From: an uncultured Coriobacteriaceae bacterium
GTDB lineage: Bacteria; Actinomycetota; Coriobacteriia; Coriobacteriales; QAMH01
Reading direction: 5' to 3'
Assembly (NCBI GenBank): GCA_900544245.1
Contig: UQUH01000011.1
Location: 1-40,529 of the forward strand
Length of the DNA stretch: 40,529 nt
This document shows positions 25,524 to 34,666 of this stretch, in pieces; the first letter of the stretch is position 1, and each line of letters opens with the position of its first letter. The translations under genes and the position numbers were made by a program. Under the pieces are notes generated by a model that saw nothing but the letters and a program-made list of their open reading frames with translations, was not told the origin of the DNA and made no database searches.

Positions 25524-25730
25524 GTGTGCTACCAATGTTCAAAATGTAACGAATGCGGCAGGTTTTCGTATAGGGCCGCGATCCTGTGCAAGACCTGCGA
25601 TACGGAAGTGCCGGCGGGTACGAAACGCTGTCCCGGATGTGGTGCCTCGACGCTGGGAAACATATATGCCGGAAAGCTTGTCCGTGTTGACGCGCCCGTT
25701 CGCAAAACGCGCGATAGGGGCGAAGCGTGA
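25524..25730 (+). CDS. Cys-rich miniprotein with N-terminal four-Cys motif and zinc ribbon (paralogue A)
   Basis: A 68-aa protein starting GTG 25524 behind AGGAG. Residues 2-11 read CYQCSKCNEC, i.e. Cys at 2, 5, 8 and 11; a second motif CKTCDTEVPAGTKRCPGCG is a zinc ribbon of CxxC-x10-CxxC form. It resembles the protein at 35780-35971 (same layout and EVPxG before CPGCG). It overlaps the following MFS gene by 4 nt (GTGA), so the two are coupled, and diverges from Moco 1. I do not recognise a named family. A role in metal or Fe-S handling, or in regulation for the Moco enzymes, is only inferred from composition and context. Confidence 0.75.
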   Translation: MCYQCSKCNECGRFSYRAAILCKTCDTEVPAGTKRCPGCGASTLGNIYAGKLVRVDAPVRKTRDRGEA

Positions 25731-26941
25731 AGGGGCAGTACATCAAGATTGTGGTTGCGGCATCTCTGATCATGTGCACCATGATCGCCGGAACGGTTAG
25801 TTTCGGTTTCTTTATGGAGCCGGTTACCAGCGATCTCGGCCTCGAAAGGGGCAAATTCTCGGTCTATTTCAGCTTGATCAGCATCGTTGGGGCCATAACA
25901 TTGCCTTTCTACGGAAGGATGATTTCGAGATTTGGCACGCGGCCCCTCGTTATCGCATGCGGTCTTTGGACAGGCGTTGCGATGGCCGCCTTATCTCAAT
26001 GCCATAGCCTGATTTCGTTCTACGTTGTCGGTTGTCTGGTCGGGTTGGGCTTTTTTGGCTGTAGCTACGCGGTCGTGCCCGTCATAGTTTCTTGCTGGTT
26101 TGTCGATAAGCAGGGTTTTGTCATGGGTGTTGCCTCCACGTGCGGTGGTGTCTCCGGCATTGTCGTCAGCATGGTCTTTCCATCTATCATTGGTGCTCTT
26201 GGTTGGCAGGTGGGTTATGTGTGCATGGGCGTCATGGTCGTGCTCTTCACGGTTCCCGCAGGCGTCTTTCTGCTTCGCTCCAAGCCAGAGGACATTGGCC
26301 TCGAGGCCTTGGGTGCAAGGAATGTCGATCAGAGCGAAAAGCCTTCTGAGGAATCCGCGCAAGAGGGCGTAATGCTTTCCCAGGCGCTCAAGATGCCCGG
26401 TTTCTGGGCTTGCATGGTCGCATTCTTCCTCTTTTCCATGACCGCCATGATCACGCAGCATCTTCCTGCTCATATAGTTGGTCTGGGATATAGTTCCGTA
26501 ATGGCCGGTCTGGCCATGTCGGTCATGTCTGCTGGCATATTGCTTACGAGCATGCTCGCCGGCCCAATAACCGATCGCTTGGGTCCGGCAAAGTCGGTTG
26601 CAATCTTCACCGTGTTCTATGCAGCGGCCTTTATCGCCCTGCCTTCTCTAAGGGCATTTGTCCTCATTTGCGTTTGTCTAGTGCTGCTTTCCATCTGCAA
26701 TGTCAACATGACGATTTTTGCGCCTCTAGTTACTTCCGCAGCGTTTGGTCCCAAAGATTATGCGTCGATTTGGGGACTTGCCAGCATGGCAAACGTCGCC
26801 GGTCAAGCAGTTGGCGCTCCGCTGTATGGCCTCGTGTTTGATGCTATGGGAAGCTATTCGATGGCCATGTACGGCGCAGCAGTTGCCGCGATTATCGCCT
26901 GCGCGCTTGTCATTCTTGTCTTGAAGGCAGTGCGCAAATAA
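25727..26941 (+). CDS. MFS transporter (oxalate/formate antiporter-like)
   Basis: A 404-aa membrane protein with 12 predicted helices, a central cytoplasmic loop (about 190-220, EDIGLEALG ... QSEKPSEES), and MFS features: FYGRMISRFGTRPL between helices 2 and 3, and GPITDRLGPAKS between helices 8 and 9. The overall form resembles the OFA/monocarboxylate group that moves small organic anions. It starts with GTG overlapping the miniprotein stop and ends 4 nt before the convergent regulator gene. Because it is divergent from Moco 1 and next to two regulators, it probably imports the substrate or exports the product of that enzyme. Substrate unknown. Confidence 0.87.
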   Translation: MKGQYIKIVVAASLIMCTMIAGTVSFGFFMEPVTSDLGLERGKFSVYFSLISIVGAITLPFYGRMISRFGTRPLVIACGLWTGVAMAALSQCHSLISFYVVGCLVGLGFFGCSYAVVPVIVSCWFVDKQGFVMGVASTCGGVSGIVVSMVFPSIIGALGWQVGYVCMGVMVVLFTVPAGVFLLRSKPEDIGLEALGARNVDQSEKPSEESAQEGVMLSQALKMPGFWACMVAFFLFSMTAMITQHLPAHIVGLGYSSVMAGLAMSVMSAGILLTSMLAGPITDRLGPAKSVAIFTVFYAAAFIALPSLRAFVLICVCLVLLSICNVNMTIFAPLVTSAAFGPKDYASIWGLASMANVAGQAVGAPLYGLVFDAMGSYSMAMYGAAVAAIIACALVILVLKAVRK

Positions 26942-26945
26942 GGGA

Positions 26946-28511
26946 CTATCGCTTTTGCTTCTTGTTGACGGCCTTCGTGGTTGTTGCGTAGTGGTACAAA
27001 TCTACCGAGAAAGAGACGTTTTCGAACGTGGCATCTTCCAGGAGGTTGATTTCTCCGACCTCTTCGATTTTTGCAATGCGGTATTGAAGCGTATTCCTCT
27101 GGATGCCCAGATCCTCAGCCGTCTTCGTCCTATTGCCATGATTTTGCATGAGGCATCGGAGCGTTGGGTACAGTGGGGCTGTCGATGTCCTGTCATGACC
27201 AATGATCTTTTCGATGCAGGGATGACAATGCAGCAGCCAGTTGCTTTGGCGGGCGCAAAGATCAATCAGGTAATACGACCGACAGTCAGCGAAGCGAACC
27301 AGGGTCTTTTCAGGCCAAAGCATATCTCGTGCACGTAGTGCAAACTGGGCCTGTTTTACGAGCTCATCGAGGGATACGTTGTCGTCTGCCGATTCGCTTG
27401 AGCCAACCGCAAGCGAATACTTTCGAGCGTATTCTTCGATACGTTCGAACATCTCATCCTCGAGGCTTTCGTCATGGTTGATGAACAGGACAAGAGTTCG
27501 AGAGTGAATGACGCCTATTCCGTCGGGGACGATTATCTTGAGATCATCTTCAATCATGCAAAGCTGGTAGTACCTCAGAAGCCCTTTCTTTGCAGCCATG
27601 GTCAAGATGGTGAAGCGGGGCTTGATTTTGATCCAGCTTTCGCTGAGTCGCTGCTTGAATTCGTCGGCATCGCTCAGGTTGCCGCGGATGACGTCCTGGA
27701 GCAGGGCGTAGTAGTTTCCGGAGCTGTCTGACCAGGTGCGTTCAATTGCCTTGATCTTTGCGCTTACGATTCCCCCAAAGAACTCTAGGCAAGCGAGATC
27801 GCTGTCGTTTACCTTCCTGTTCTTATGAATGATGTTAACGCCGTAGAAGTTTCCACTGTTATCTTCTGCGATAACAGACGAAAGTGGTGCGCCGGCGCTT
27901 GTCTCGTAGTTGTTGAGTTTTCTAAATCTCTTGAGGTCCGACAGATACTTTACGAAGCCATCTCCCTCTATGGCCGTGATGATGCATCGTCCGGTAATCT
28001 GGGAGCCCCGCCCTTGTACGCTGCTTTCCACCCAAAGCGGGTCCTTCATGTCGTCCTCTGTCGTGCATGCCAGAATGCGGTAGTTCTGGTCGATAATGGT
28101 TATCGGATTCTCGAAAATGTTATGCGCGTAGTCAACCAACTCCTCGAGACCGGCGCCATGCAGGTTGAGCTGCAAGAGATTGCTGCTCCATCGCTCGTAC
28201 CGAGCGATGATTCCGGCGATGGCATCTCGAAGCTCTTCGGGCGTGATGTCGGCATATACGGCAATTGCGCAATTCGGCGTCGATTCAGGCGCTCTTGCGA
28301 TCATGACCGTTTGCTCGCACGCAATGCCATTGGAGATGGCGGCATTATCCTTCCGGCAGATAAAGCAGGCCTTGTTCGAGGGAGGTGACGATATGCAAGG
28401 CGATGCCGCGCATGCTCTGGAAACGATGATGGAGGGATCGTATTTGCCTCCAGCCTCGCACCTGAAGCTCTTTTCGAGATCGTTGAAGACCATTCCCATC
28501 GTTACGTTCAT
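26946..28511 (-). CDS. PucR-type transcriptional regulator A
   Basis: A 521-aa regulator. The C-terminal helix-turn-helix of the PucR/CdaR group (HGNRTKTAEDLGIQRNTLQY followed by RIAKIEEV) lies at about 465-490. The middle part (about 125-260) looks GAF/PAS-like (ENPITIIDQNYRILAC). The N-terminus starts MNVTMGMVF and has several Cys (ACAASPC, ACFICRK), an unusual feature that might bind metal. Its start codon overlaps the stop of regulator B (ATGA), so the two are translationally coupled. Such regulators usually control the adjacent transporter or catabolic genes in response to a small molecule; here those would be the MFS and Moco genes. Confidence 0.82.
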   Translation of the reverse strand: MNVTMGMVFNDLEKSFRCEAGGKYDPSIIVSRACAASPCISSPPSNKACFICRKDNAAISNGIACEQTVMIARAPESTPNCAIAVYADITPEELRDAIAGIIARYERWSSNLLQLNLHGAGLEELVDYAHNIFENPITIIDQNYRILACTTEDDMKDPLWVESSVQGRGSQITGRCIITAIEGDGFVKYLSDLKRFRKLNNYETSAGAPLSSVIAEDNSGNFYGVNIIHKNRKVNDSDLACLEFFGGIVSAKIKAIERTWSDSSGNYYALLQDVIRGNLSDADEFKQRLSESWIKIKPRFTILTMAAKKGLLRYYQLCMIEDDLKIIVPDGIGVIHSRTLVLFINHDESLEDEMFERIEEYARKYSLAVGSSESADDNVSLDELVKQAQFALRARDMLWPEKTLVRFADCRSYYLIDLCARQSNWLLHCHPCIEKIIGHDRTSTAPLYPTLRCLMQNHGNRTKTAEDLGIQRNTLQYRIAKIEEVGEINLLEDATFENVSFSVDLYHYATTTKAVNKKQKR

Positions 28512-30058
28512 TGTTCAGCCCATTGATCGGGGTTCCCATTGCAGTAATCGTGCAGGCAAAAGGATGACCTAATGTGAGAGATAGTGCCCGGATCGGACAA
28601 ATCGACATTGCAGATGGATTCTATTTCCTTGATACGTGACTGGAGCGTGTTTCTTTGCATGTACAGCAACTTGGACGTTCGCGACTTATTTCCCCTCTGC
28701 ATGGCCAAGGTGCGTAGCGCTTCGTAAAGCGAGGTGCCTTTTCTGTTATCGTAGGCTGTTATCAGGCTTAGAGCAGGGTGATAGTAGAGATTTGGCGTAC
28801 CTGTCCGCAGACACGTCTCGAAAGGCCAAAATGGCTGGCATGCTTCAAAGAGGTGTAGATGCTTGCCAGGAAAAACTCGACGGCCGATATCGAGGGTGAA
28901 TAGCGCTTCTTGGTAGAGATCTTGCATCGGATAACCCGTTTGAACCGGTTTGCCGATGGCGGCGACAAGGCAGAATCTGCCGAGAAAGCCCTCGAACCTA
29001 TCGAGGTCGACCTGCTTTACGCCTGGTTCCGTCCCGTATGTCGCATAGAACACCAACCTGCTTTCGTAAAACACTCCCTTTCCAAAGGGAAAGGTGTTGG
29101 CAATGTCATTGAGAAGGCGTGCGGCCTGCCTGTCGTTGAGACAGCCCTTTATGGAGGTGACGACCGTGATGCGGGAGATGGGCTTGAGTTCGTATCCCAT
29201 TACTCTCATGCGGTTTCGAAATTCGGCAAATCTATTCGTTGTTCCGTCAATCGCGTTTATGAACAGCCCGCTAAAACCCAGGGAGTTGCCCATGTTGTCC
29301 GTGCGCATCTTTACGACGAGCTCGATCATCGCGGTCAGGAATTTGAGAATGCCCCTATCCCCATCGGTGATGGGCCTGTTTTTCTCGAGAAGATATACGT
29401 ACAGGTACTCACCGCCAAGCTCTCCGGTGCGGCAGGCGCTCAAGTTCACTCCGTTCAGCATCTTGTAGTCGAATGGCTCGCGGCTGCTTTCCATCTCTCC
29501 CAGGAACTCGCTGAGTCCATGTACGACGACCTGTTGCTTGAACAGGTCGATTTCAGCGTCAAGGGGCGTCCAGTAGTCATCGTCCATGACGTCGTCGTGC
29601 GTATGAGCGACAACCCGCATGGCTCTGTCTTCAACCAGGACTGGATTCTGGAGCAATCGATGCGCCGTCTCGATAAGAACGGCTGGGGGTGCACTATCTA
29701 GCGCCAGGGAGGATAGCTTCTCGAACACTTCCTTATATGGCGTGAGACCCTCCTCGATGGCATTTGCCACTTCGAGAGGGGACGTGTCATCAAGGATGCG
29801 AAGAGCGCACTTGAAGTTTTCGTCATTTTTGCCAGGGCAAATCAGAATCACTCTGTGAGAGTATTCTGTCCAACATGCCGGTGCGACCGTGGCGAGTGGG
29901 TTCGCAATGACATAGATGGCATCTCGTGCATAGCTGTCATCGAACAGCATGCGGGTGTATGCGGTGGCTGCTGATGTAGCTGGATTGTACGCCGGGCCCT
30001 TCTCAAGGGATAGCGAGCGCGACAAGATATCGAAGACCATTCCCATCGTCAGTTGCAA
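28508..30058 (-). CDS. PucR-type transcriptional regulator B
   Basis: A paralogue of regulator A, about 516 aa. I favour TTG 30058 as start (MQLTMGMVF, after a G-rich stretch), because this aligns with MNVTMGMVF of regulator A; the frame is open to a TTG at 30085. It shares a GAF/PAS-like region (QNPVLVEDRAMRVVAH) and the C-terminal helix-turn-helix (GNKSRTSKLLYMQRNTLQSR). The tandem arrangement with overlapping start and stop indicates a duplicated pair, perhaps acting as a heteromer or on two targets. The MFS 2 gene, transcribed the same way, ends about 225 nt upstream, with a hairpin between. Confidence 0.82.
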   Translation of the reverse strand: MQLTMGMVFDILSRSLSLEKGPAYNPATSAATAYTRMLFDDSYARDAIYVIANPLATVAPACWTEYSHRVILICPGKNDENFKCALRILDDTSPLEVANAIEEGLTPYKEVFEKLSSLALDSAPPAVLIETAHRLLQNPVLVEDRAMRVVAHTHDDVMDDDYWTPLDAEIDLFKQQVVVHGLSEFLGEMESSREPFDYKMLNGVNLSACRTGELGGEYLYVYLLEKNRPITDGDRGILKFLTAMIELVVKMRTDNMGNSLGFSGLFINAIDGTTNRFAEFRNRMRVMGYELKPISRITVVTSIKGCLNDRQAARLLNDIANTFPFGKGVFYESRLVFYATYGTEPGVKQVDLDRFEGFLGRFCLVAAIGKPVQTGYPMQDLYQEALFTLDIGRRVFPGKHLHLFEACQPFWPFETCLRTGTPNLYYHPALSLITAYDNRKGTSLYEALRTLAMQRGNKSRTSKLLYMQRNTLQSRIKEIESICNVDLSDPGTISHIRSSFCLHDYCNGNPDQWAEQ

Positions 30059-30248
30059 TTTACAACCCCCCACTTTGAAAAGCAATGACTCAGTCCTCTG
30101 GATACCTACTCTATTCTATTTGACTTTTCGGGAAGTCAGAACCATCGAAAGACTCATTTCAATAATGGATATGGTATATCCGAAATATGAGCAGGATCAT
30201 GCATAAAGAGGAGATCTGCCAATCGGCGGCGAATCACCATAAACATGC

Positions 30249-30277
30249 GTGGCCGCCCACAGAATGTAGGCGGCCAC
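30249..30277 (-). terminator. Terminator hairpin after the second MFS gene
   Basis: GTGGCCGCC and GGCGGCCAC form a perfect 9-bp stem with an 11-nt loop, 35 nt beyond the MFS 2 stop. The following sequence has only a short T-rich run (GCATGTTTATGG). Confidence 0.6.
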
Positions 30278-30311
30278 CACACGCTTGACTCGGAGTTTGT
30301 GACGGTTCTGA

Positions 30312-31544
30312 CTACTCCTGGACCTGATCGACGGCGTTGGTGCCCTTGGGGAGCATCATGACAAAGATGCCGGAGAATATGACCAGAAGACCAGTGCCAA
30401 CCATCAGGGCAGTTGCGACTGCAACGGGGTCTACGCCGGCAACAGCGGTTGCGATAGGGGCAACGACGTATGCGGGAAGCAGGCCAGCACCGAGGTTCTG
30501 CATAGAAGACTGGATGCCGCCAGCAGCGCCAAGATGCTCAGGATTGATGCCGGGGATAACGGCGGGAAGGGTCTTGCCAATGGGAAGCAGCAAGCCCATG
30601 AAGGCACCCTGGATGATAACCAGAAAATAGGTGATGGGACCAATGGGCAGGAAGAACATGACGATGTTGGTCAAGCCCATGAGAACGGCGGTAATGCAGA
30701 AGATAACCTTGAGGTTCTTGGCCTTGGCCAAAAACGTAGGCATCAAGACGCCTCCGATTCCAACTGCGATCATGTTCACCGTGCCAATGTTTGCGGCCTC
30801 AGCTGGGTCTCCAGAGACGGTGACCAGACCGGAAACAAGGTAGCTGTTCTCCGCGATAGAAGCACCGAAGACAAAGAACATGACAAAGGAGACGATCCAC
30901 ACGTATTTGTTTTTGAGGACGATGCCCAGGTACTTCGTCATGGGCTCGGCATTCTCGTCGCGCTCTCCGCCCGGGTAGGTCTTGCCAAGTGCAATCCACA
31001 GGACCAGGCAGACAACGACGCAGATGGCGCCGATGACGAAGCCGGTGTGAGGGTCGGCAAGGCGAGGACCGACAGACATTGCAATCGCGCCGCCGCCAGC
31101 AGTTGCGCCTAGAATATAGATTCCCATTGCAATGGAGGTCCAACGGCCGGGGAACCAAAGGCGGAACAGCTTCGCGGAATTTGCATTCAGGGCCGCAAGG
31201 GAAAGGCCCAGAAGGAATGATCCGCCGAGCATGACGCCAAAGTTCATGCTGAGCGCACGAATGATGCCGCCAATGGACGCGACTGCAAGACCAAAGATCA
31301 TTACGGTACGGATAGAGGTACGGTCAGCCCAAGCACCACCGACAATACCAAAGATGAAACCGGTGATGTAGGGGATAGTTGCCAATGCAGAGAACTCGAC
31401 AACGGAAAGTCCCACATCGGGACCCATAAGCAAGCCACCCATACCCATGGTGATAATCAGGGCGACCTGGAGTCCGCAGTGGACCAGAAAGGCGAGTATG
31501 AGAATCACCCAACGGTAACCATAGACTTTAGGCTCTTCAGACAT
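30312..31544 (-). CDS. MFS transporter 2
   Basis: A 410-aa protein with 12 predicted helices. It begins MSEEPKVYGYRWVILILAF with a GGGAG ribosome site. ADRTSIRTVM lies in the loop between helices 2 and 3, and NSAKLFRLWFPGRWTSIAMG resembles the signature of the CynX/NarK-type anion transporters. A cytoplasmic central loop has TYPGGERDENAE. It is divergent from Moco 2 across a 436-bp regulatory gap, parallel to the arrangement of MFS 1 with Moco 1 but with a different type of transporter. It likely handles the substrate or product of Moco 2. Substrate unknown. Confidence 0.85.
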   Translation of the reverse strand: MSEEPKVYGYRWVILILAFLVHCGLQVALIITMGMGGLLMGPDVGLSVVEFSALATIPYITGFIFGIVGGAWADRTSIRTVMIFGLAVASIGGIIRALSMNFGVMLGGSFLLGLSLAALNANSAKLFRLWFPGRWTSIAMGIYILGATAGGGAIAMSVGPRLADPHTGFVIGAICVVVCLVLWIALGKTYPGGERDENAEPMTKYLGIVLKNKYVWIVSFVMFFVFGASIAENSYLVSGLVTVSGDPAEAANIGTVNMIAVGIGGVLMPTFLAKAKNLKVIFCITAVLMGLTNIVMFFLPIGPITYFLVIIQGAFMGLLLPIGKTLPAVIPGINPEHLGAAGGIQSSMQNLGAGLLPAYVVAPIATAVAGVDPVAVATALMVGTGLLVIFSGIFVMMLPKGTNAVDQVQE

Positions 31545-31980
31545 TTTTATTCTCCCTCAATAAGATCCCTCATTAGATGAAACAGGTGCGCGATACTTGA
31601 TTGGTGCGACATGGCAATATCCAATATCGCGCCCTTCGAATCCCTTTGGGAACACCGCTGTTTTTGCTGGTTGGGACTCAGCAACACGGACTCAGCTATT
31701 GCCGGTATTCCTGAGGATTCAACATGCCTCAAGGGGGTAGGTTATGTTGCCGGGCTGCTTCAGTCACCTGTCATACTGCTCAGAATACTAGAGGCTGTTG
31801 AGCAGCTTGCCTAAGCGATGCCCAAAGTGGCCGGCGTATCCAAAAAACGGAATTTATCTACCCAATATCAGAATGACCATTACCGGGAATCGCATTTTCA
31901 CCATCGAACAACGGCGGCGTAGTCTAAGTACACGGACACGGCTCAGCATGCAGTTCCATCCAGCGAAAAAGGAGAGAGAA
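31545..31980. promoter_or_regulatory. 436-bp divergent regulatory gap between MFS 2 and Moco 2
   Basis: No gene is supported here. It holds GTTGGGACTCAGCA at 31670-31683 (shared with the Moco 1 promoter) and a second GACTCAGC at 31689-31696, 14 bp further on, plus an inverted repeat CTGCTCA (31776-31782)/TGAGCAG (31799-31805). An open frame extends Moco 2 upstream to 31798, but it lacks a ribosome site and family similarity. Confidence 0.5.
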
Positions 31981-34257
31981 ATGCCCGAAAAGTTCGAATG
32001 GAAAACGGAGCTGGAGGATGAGACCATTATCAGGACTCACGCATGGTCCCCTCCGGGTTGTCATCCCGTTGGCTGCGGTTTGCAGCTTCATGTCAAGGAC
32101 GGAAAGATCGTCAAAGTCGAGGGCGAGCCCTCCCATCCCATCACGCGTGGTGCTCTATGCCCGCGTTGCCTGGCGCTTAAGGACTTCGTCTATCATCCCG
32201 ATCGCGTCTTGCATCCCATGAAGCGTGCTCGCGAGGATCGCGGCTTGGACAAGTGGGAGGAAATCACCTGGGATGAGGCCTACGACATTATCGAGGAGAA
32301 CGCCAAGAGGATCATCGCCGAATACGGCGAAGAGTCCATCATGGTGTTTGGTGGCACCGGCCGACAGGCGAACACCTACTATCCGCTGATGGCCTTCATG
32401 GTCTTTGGTTCTCCGAATGCCTGCTACGCACAATCTGGCTGGTCTTGCTATGGTCCTCGCGCGACCATCACGGCCCATCTGATGGGCGGCGGTTATCCGG
32501 AAATCGATAACGCCTGCCGTTATCCCGATCGCTATGATCATGAGGGCTGGGAGCCTCCCAAGTACATCCTCATGTGGGGCAAGGAGCCCCTCAAGTCCAA
32601 CCCCGACGGATTCTGGGGTCACTCCGTCATCGACTTGATGCGTCGTGGCACCAAGCTGATTTGCGTCGACCCTCGTATCCATTGGCTGGCGAGTCGTGCG
32701 GAGCAGGTCATCCAGCTGAGGCCCGGCACCGACACCGCCCTTGCGTTGGCGATGCTCAATCACATCGTGGAAAATGATCTCTACAACCACGAGTTCGTCG
32801 ACAAATGGTGCTATGGCTTCGACGAGTTCGCCGAGCGTGTCAAGCAGTATCCTCCTTCTTGGGCGGCTCCCATTTGCGGTGTTCCCGAAGAACAGATCAT
32901 CGATGTCGCAACCAAGTTTGCGACCGAGAAGCACAGTGCGCTTGGCTGGGGCCTGGCGGTCGATCAGAATCCCAACGGCGTTCAGCTTGCTCAGGCACTG
33001 CTTAGCTTGCTCGCCATCACCGATAATCTGGATGTCCCGGGCGGTTGCACGTTGGGTACTCCCATTGCCGGAGATGACGATCCTGCTCGTGATATGGCCA
33101 CATGGGGCTTCGAGGCAGGCGTCCTCAAGCCAGAGGTTTGGGTCAAGCGCCTGGGTGCGGAGCAGTACCCCGGTTTCTCCACCATCATGAACCAATGTCA
33201 TCCTGACTACACGCTCAATGCGATGCAGACGGGCGAGTACACCTGCCATATGGCCTATTTCCATAGCTCGAACGTTGTCTCCGGAGCAATTGCCGCCCAG
33301 CCCGATCGCTGGTATGAGGCATTGAAGGACGTCGACTTCTGCGTCGTGCAGGAGCCTTTCATGAATCCAACTGCCGCCGCTCTGGGCGATGTCTTCTTGC
33401 CGCTGACCACATTCGCCGAGCACAATGGTCACGTTCAGCCGCATTACGGGCTCAATGCCGCATTTGAGGCGGCCATCAACAAGGCCGTTACCGTCGGCGA
33501 TTGCAAATGCGACATCGAGATCATGATTGACCTTGGCAAGAGGATGCACCCCGAATTCTGGAACCAATTCGAAAGCGTCGAGGACTATCTCGAGAAGAAG
33601 GTTATCCCCAAGGGCATGACATTCGATGACTTCCGCGAGGCCGGCGTCATTCAGCCCGAGGAAGTCTATCGCAAGTACGCAAAGGGCATGCTGCGCCCCG
33701 ACGGGCAGCTTGGCTTCCTGACTCGCACCGGTCGCTTCGAGCTTTATTCCACGGCGTTCGCGTCCTTTGGCGAGGATCCGCTTCCGTATTACATGGAGCC
33801 GCCGTTCTCCCCCTATAACGAAGATCTCGATCCCGCAATCAAGGAGGAGTACCCGCTGATTCTCACCACGGGTGCACGCACGTACGTTTCCTTCCATTCC
33901 GAACATCGCCAGATTCAGAGCCTACGCGATATGTGTCCTGATCCCCTGCTCGAGATGAATCCCGAAGACGCGGAGCGTTTGGGCATCAAGGATGGTGACT
34001 GGGTCATGATCGAGAACCAGTTTGGCAAGTGCCGCCAGCGAGCAAACGTCACCCCGTGCATTCAGCCGGGCGTCGTCCATGCGATGCATGCTTGGTGGTA
34101 TCCCGAAAAAGACCCCAATGCACCCAGTCTCTTCGGTGCATACGAATCCAATATCAACACGCTGCTTCCCAACGGCTACATTGGAAAGATCGGTTTTGGT
34201 GACACGTTCAAGGCGAACCTCTGCAAGGTTACCAAGGATGAAAGGATGGAGGTGTAG
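31981..34257 (+). CDS. Molybdopterin oxidoreductase 2, catalytic subunit
   Basis: A 758-aa DMSO reductase family enzyme. ATG 31981 follows GGAGAGAG and starts MPEKFEWKTE; no Tat signal, so cytoplasmic. Candidate [4Fe-4S] ligands are C27, C32, C60 and C63 (GCHPVGC, ALCPRC); Cys156 in SGWSCYGPR is the likely molybdenum ligand, as in Moco 1. Cofactor-binding stretches GTDTALALAML and NQFGKCRQ are present. It is clearly related to Moco 1 in layout (shared HPMKRA, GSPN, FHSEHR) but diverged, so a different substrate is likely. It is followed by its ferredoxin subunit after 2 nt. The family spans catechol dehydroxylases, transhydroxylases and hydratases; the reaction is not assigned. Confidence 0.87.
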   Translation: MPEKFEWKTELEDETIIRTHAWSPPGCHPVGCGLQLHVKDGKIVKVEGEPSHPITRGALCPRCLALKDFVYHPDRVLHPMKRAREDRGLDKWEEITWDEAYDIIEENAKRIIAEYGEESIMVFGGTGRQANTYYPLMAFMVFGSPNACYAQSGWSCYGPRATITAHLMGGGYPEIDNACRYPDRYDHEGWEPPKYILMWGKEPLKSNPDGFWGHSVIDLMRRGTKLICVDPRIHWLASRAEQVIQLRPGTDTALALAMLNHIVENDLYNHEFVDKWCYGFDEFAERVKQYPPSWAAPICGVPEEQIIDVATKFATEKHSALGWGLAVDQNPNGVQLAQALLSLLAITDNLDVPGGCTLGTPIAGDDDPARDMATWGFEAGVLKPEVWVKRLGAEQYPGFSTIMNQCHPDYTLNAMQTGEYTCHMAYFHSSNVVSGAIAAQPDRWYEALKDVDFCVVQEPFMNPTAAALGDVFLPLTTFAEHNGHVQPHYGLNAAFEAAINKAVTVGDCKCDIEIMIDLGKRMHPEFWNQFESVEDYLEKKVIPKGMTFDDFREAGVIQPEEVYRKYAKGMLRPDGQLGFLTRTGRFELYSTAFASFGEDPLPYYMEPPFSPYNEDLDPAIKEEYPLILTTGARTYVSFHSEHRQIQSLRDMCPDPLLEMNPEDAERLGIKDGDWVMIENQFGKCRQRANVTPCIQPGVVHAMHAWWYPEKDPNAPSLFGAYESNINTLLPNGYIGKIGFGDTFKANLCKVTKDERMEV

Positions 34258-34259
34258 CT

Positions 34260-34592
34260 ATGGAAGGCTATGCACTTTTCGTTGACTACGAGTGGTGTTC
34301 CGGCTGCAAGTCATGTGAGCTGGCATGTCGCAACGAGCATGATATTCCTCGCGGCCAATGGGGCATCAGGGTCCTTGAGGACAAGCCTTGGAAGATGGAT
34401 GACGGTTCCATGAACTGGAACTACATTCCCGTTCCCTCTGCCTTGTGCGACCTGTGCGCCGACCGTTTTGAGCAGGGCAAGGAGCCCATGTGCGTCCAGT
34501 CTTGCCAAGCCAAGTGCCTGGAGTTTGGCACGTACGAAGAGCTCAAGGAGAAGATGGCCGACAAGGACAAGACCATGATCATCAGGCCGTAG
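34260..34592 (+). CDS. 4Fe-4S ferredoxin subunit of Moco oxidoreductase 2
   Basis: A 110-aa two-cluster ferredoxin: CSGCKSCELAC and CDLCADRFEQGKEPMCVQSC. Same length and spacing as the Moco 1 ferredoxin, including YEWCSGC near the start and a charged C-terminal helix (YEELKEKMADK). It starts 2 nt after the Moco 2 stop, with GGATGGAGG inside the end of that gene as ribosome site, so it is translationally coupled. A strong terminator follows. It should deliver or accept electrons for Moco 2. Confidence 0.92.
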   Translation: MEGYALFVDYEWCSGCKSCELACRNEHDIPRGQWGIRVLEDKPWKMDDGSMNWNYIPVPSALCDLCADRFEQGKEPMCVQSCQAKCLEFGTYEELKEKMADKDKTMIIRP

Positions 34593-34612
34593 GTTCTGGA
34601 TTAGTTTAGTAG

Positions 34613-34646
34613 AAGCGGGTCCTGGGAATAATCCCGGGGCCCGCTT
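34613..34646 (+). terminator. Terminator after the Moco 2 operon
   Basis: AAGCGGGTCCTGGGA and TCCCGGGGCCCGCTT make a 15-bp stem (two G-U pairs) with a 4-nt ATAA loop and GCCTTT downstream, 20 nt past the ferredoxin stop. Confidence 0.8.
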
Positions 34647-34666
34647 GCCTTTACTGCCAGCCTTAT

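Noticed and set aside
31798..31980. N-terminal extension of Moco 2
   Set aside because: No ribosome site, no Tat motif, and family similarity begins after ATG 31981, which has GGAGAGAG.
32155..33906. 583-codon minus-strand ORF opposite Moco 2
   Set aside because: Antisense shadow; no recognisable domain, whereas the plus frame is a full oxidoreductase.
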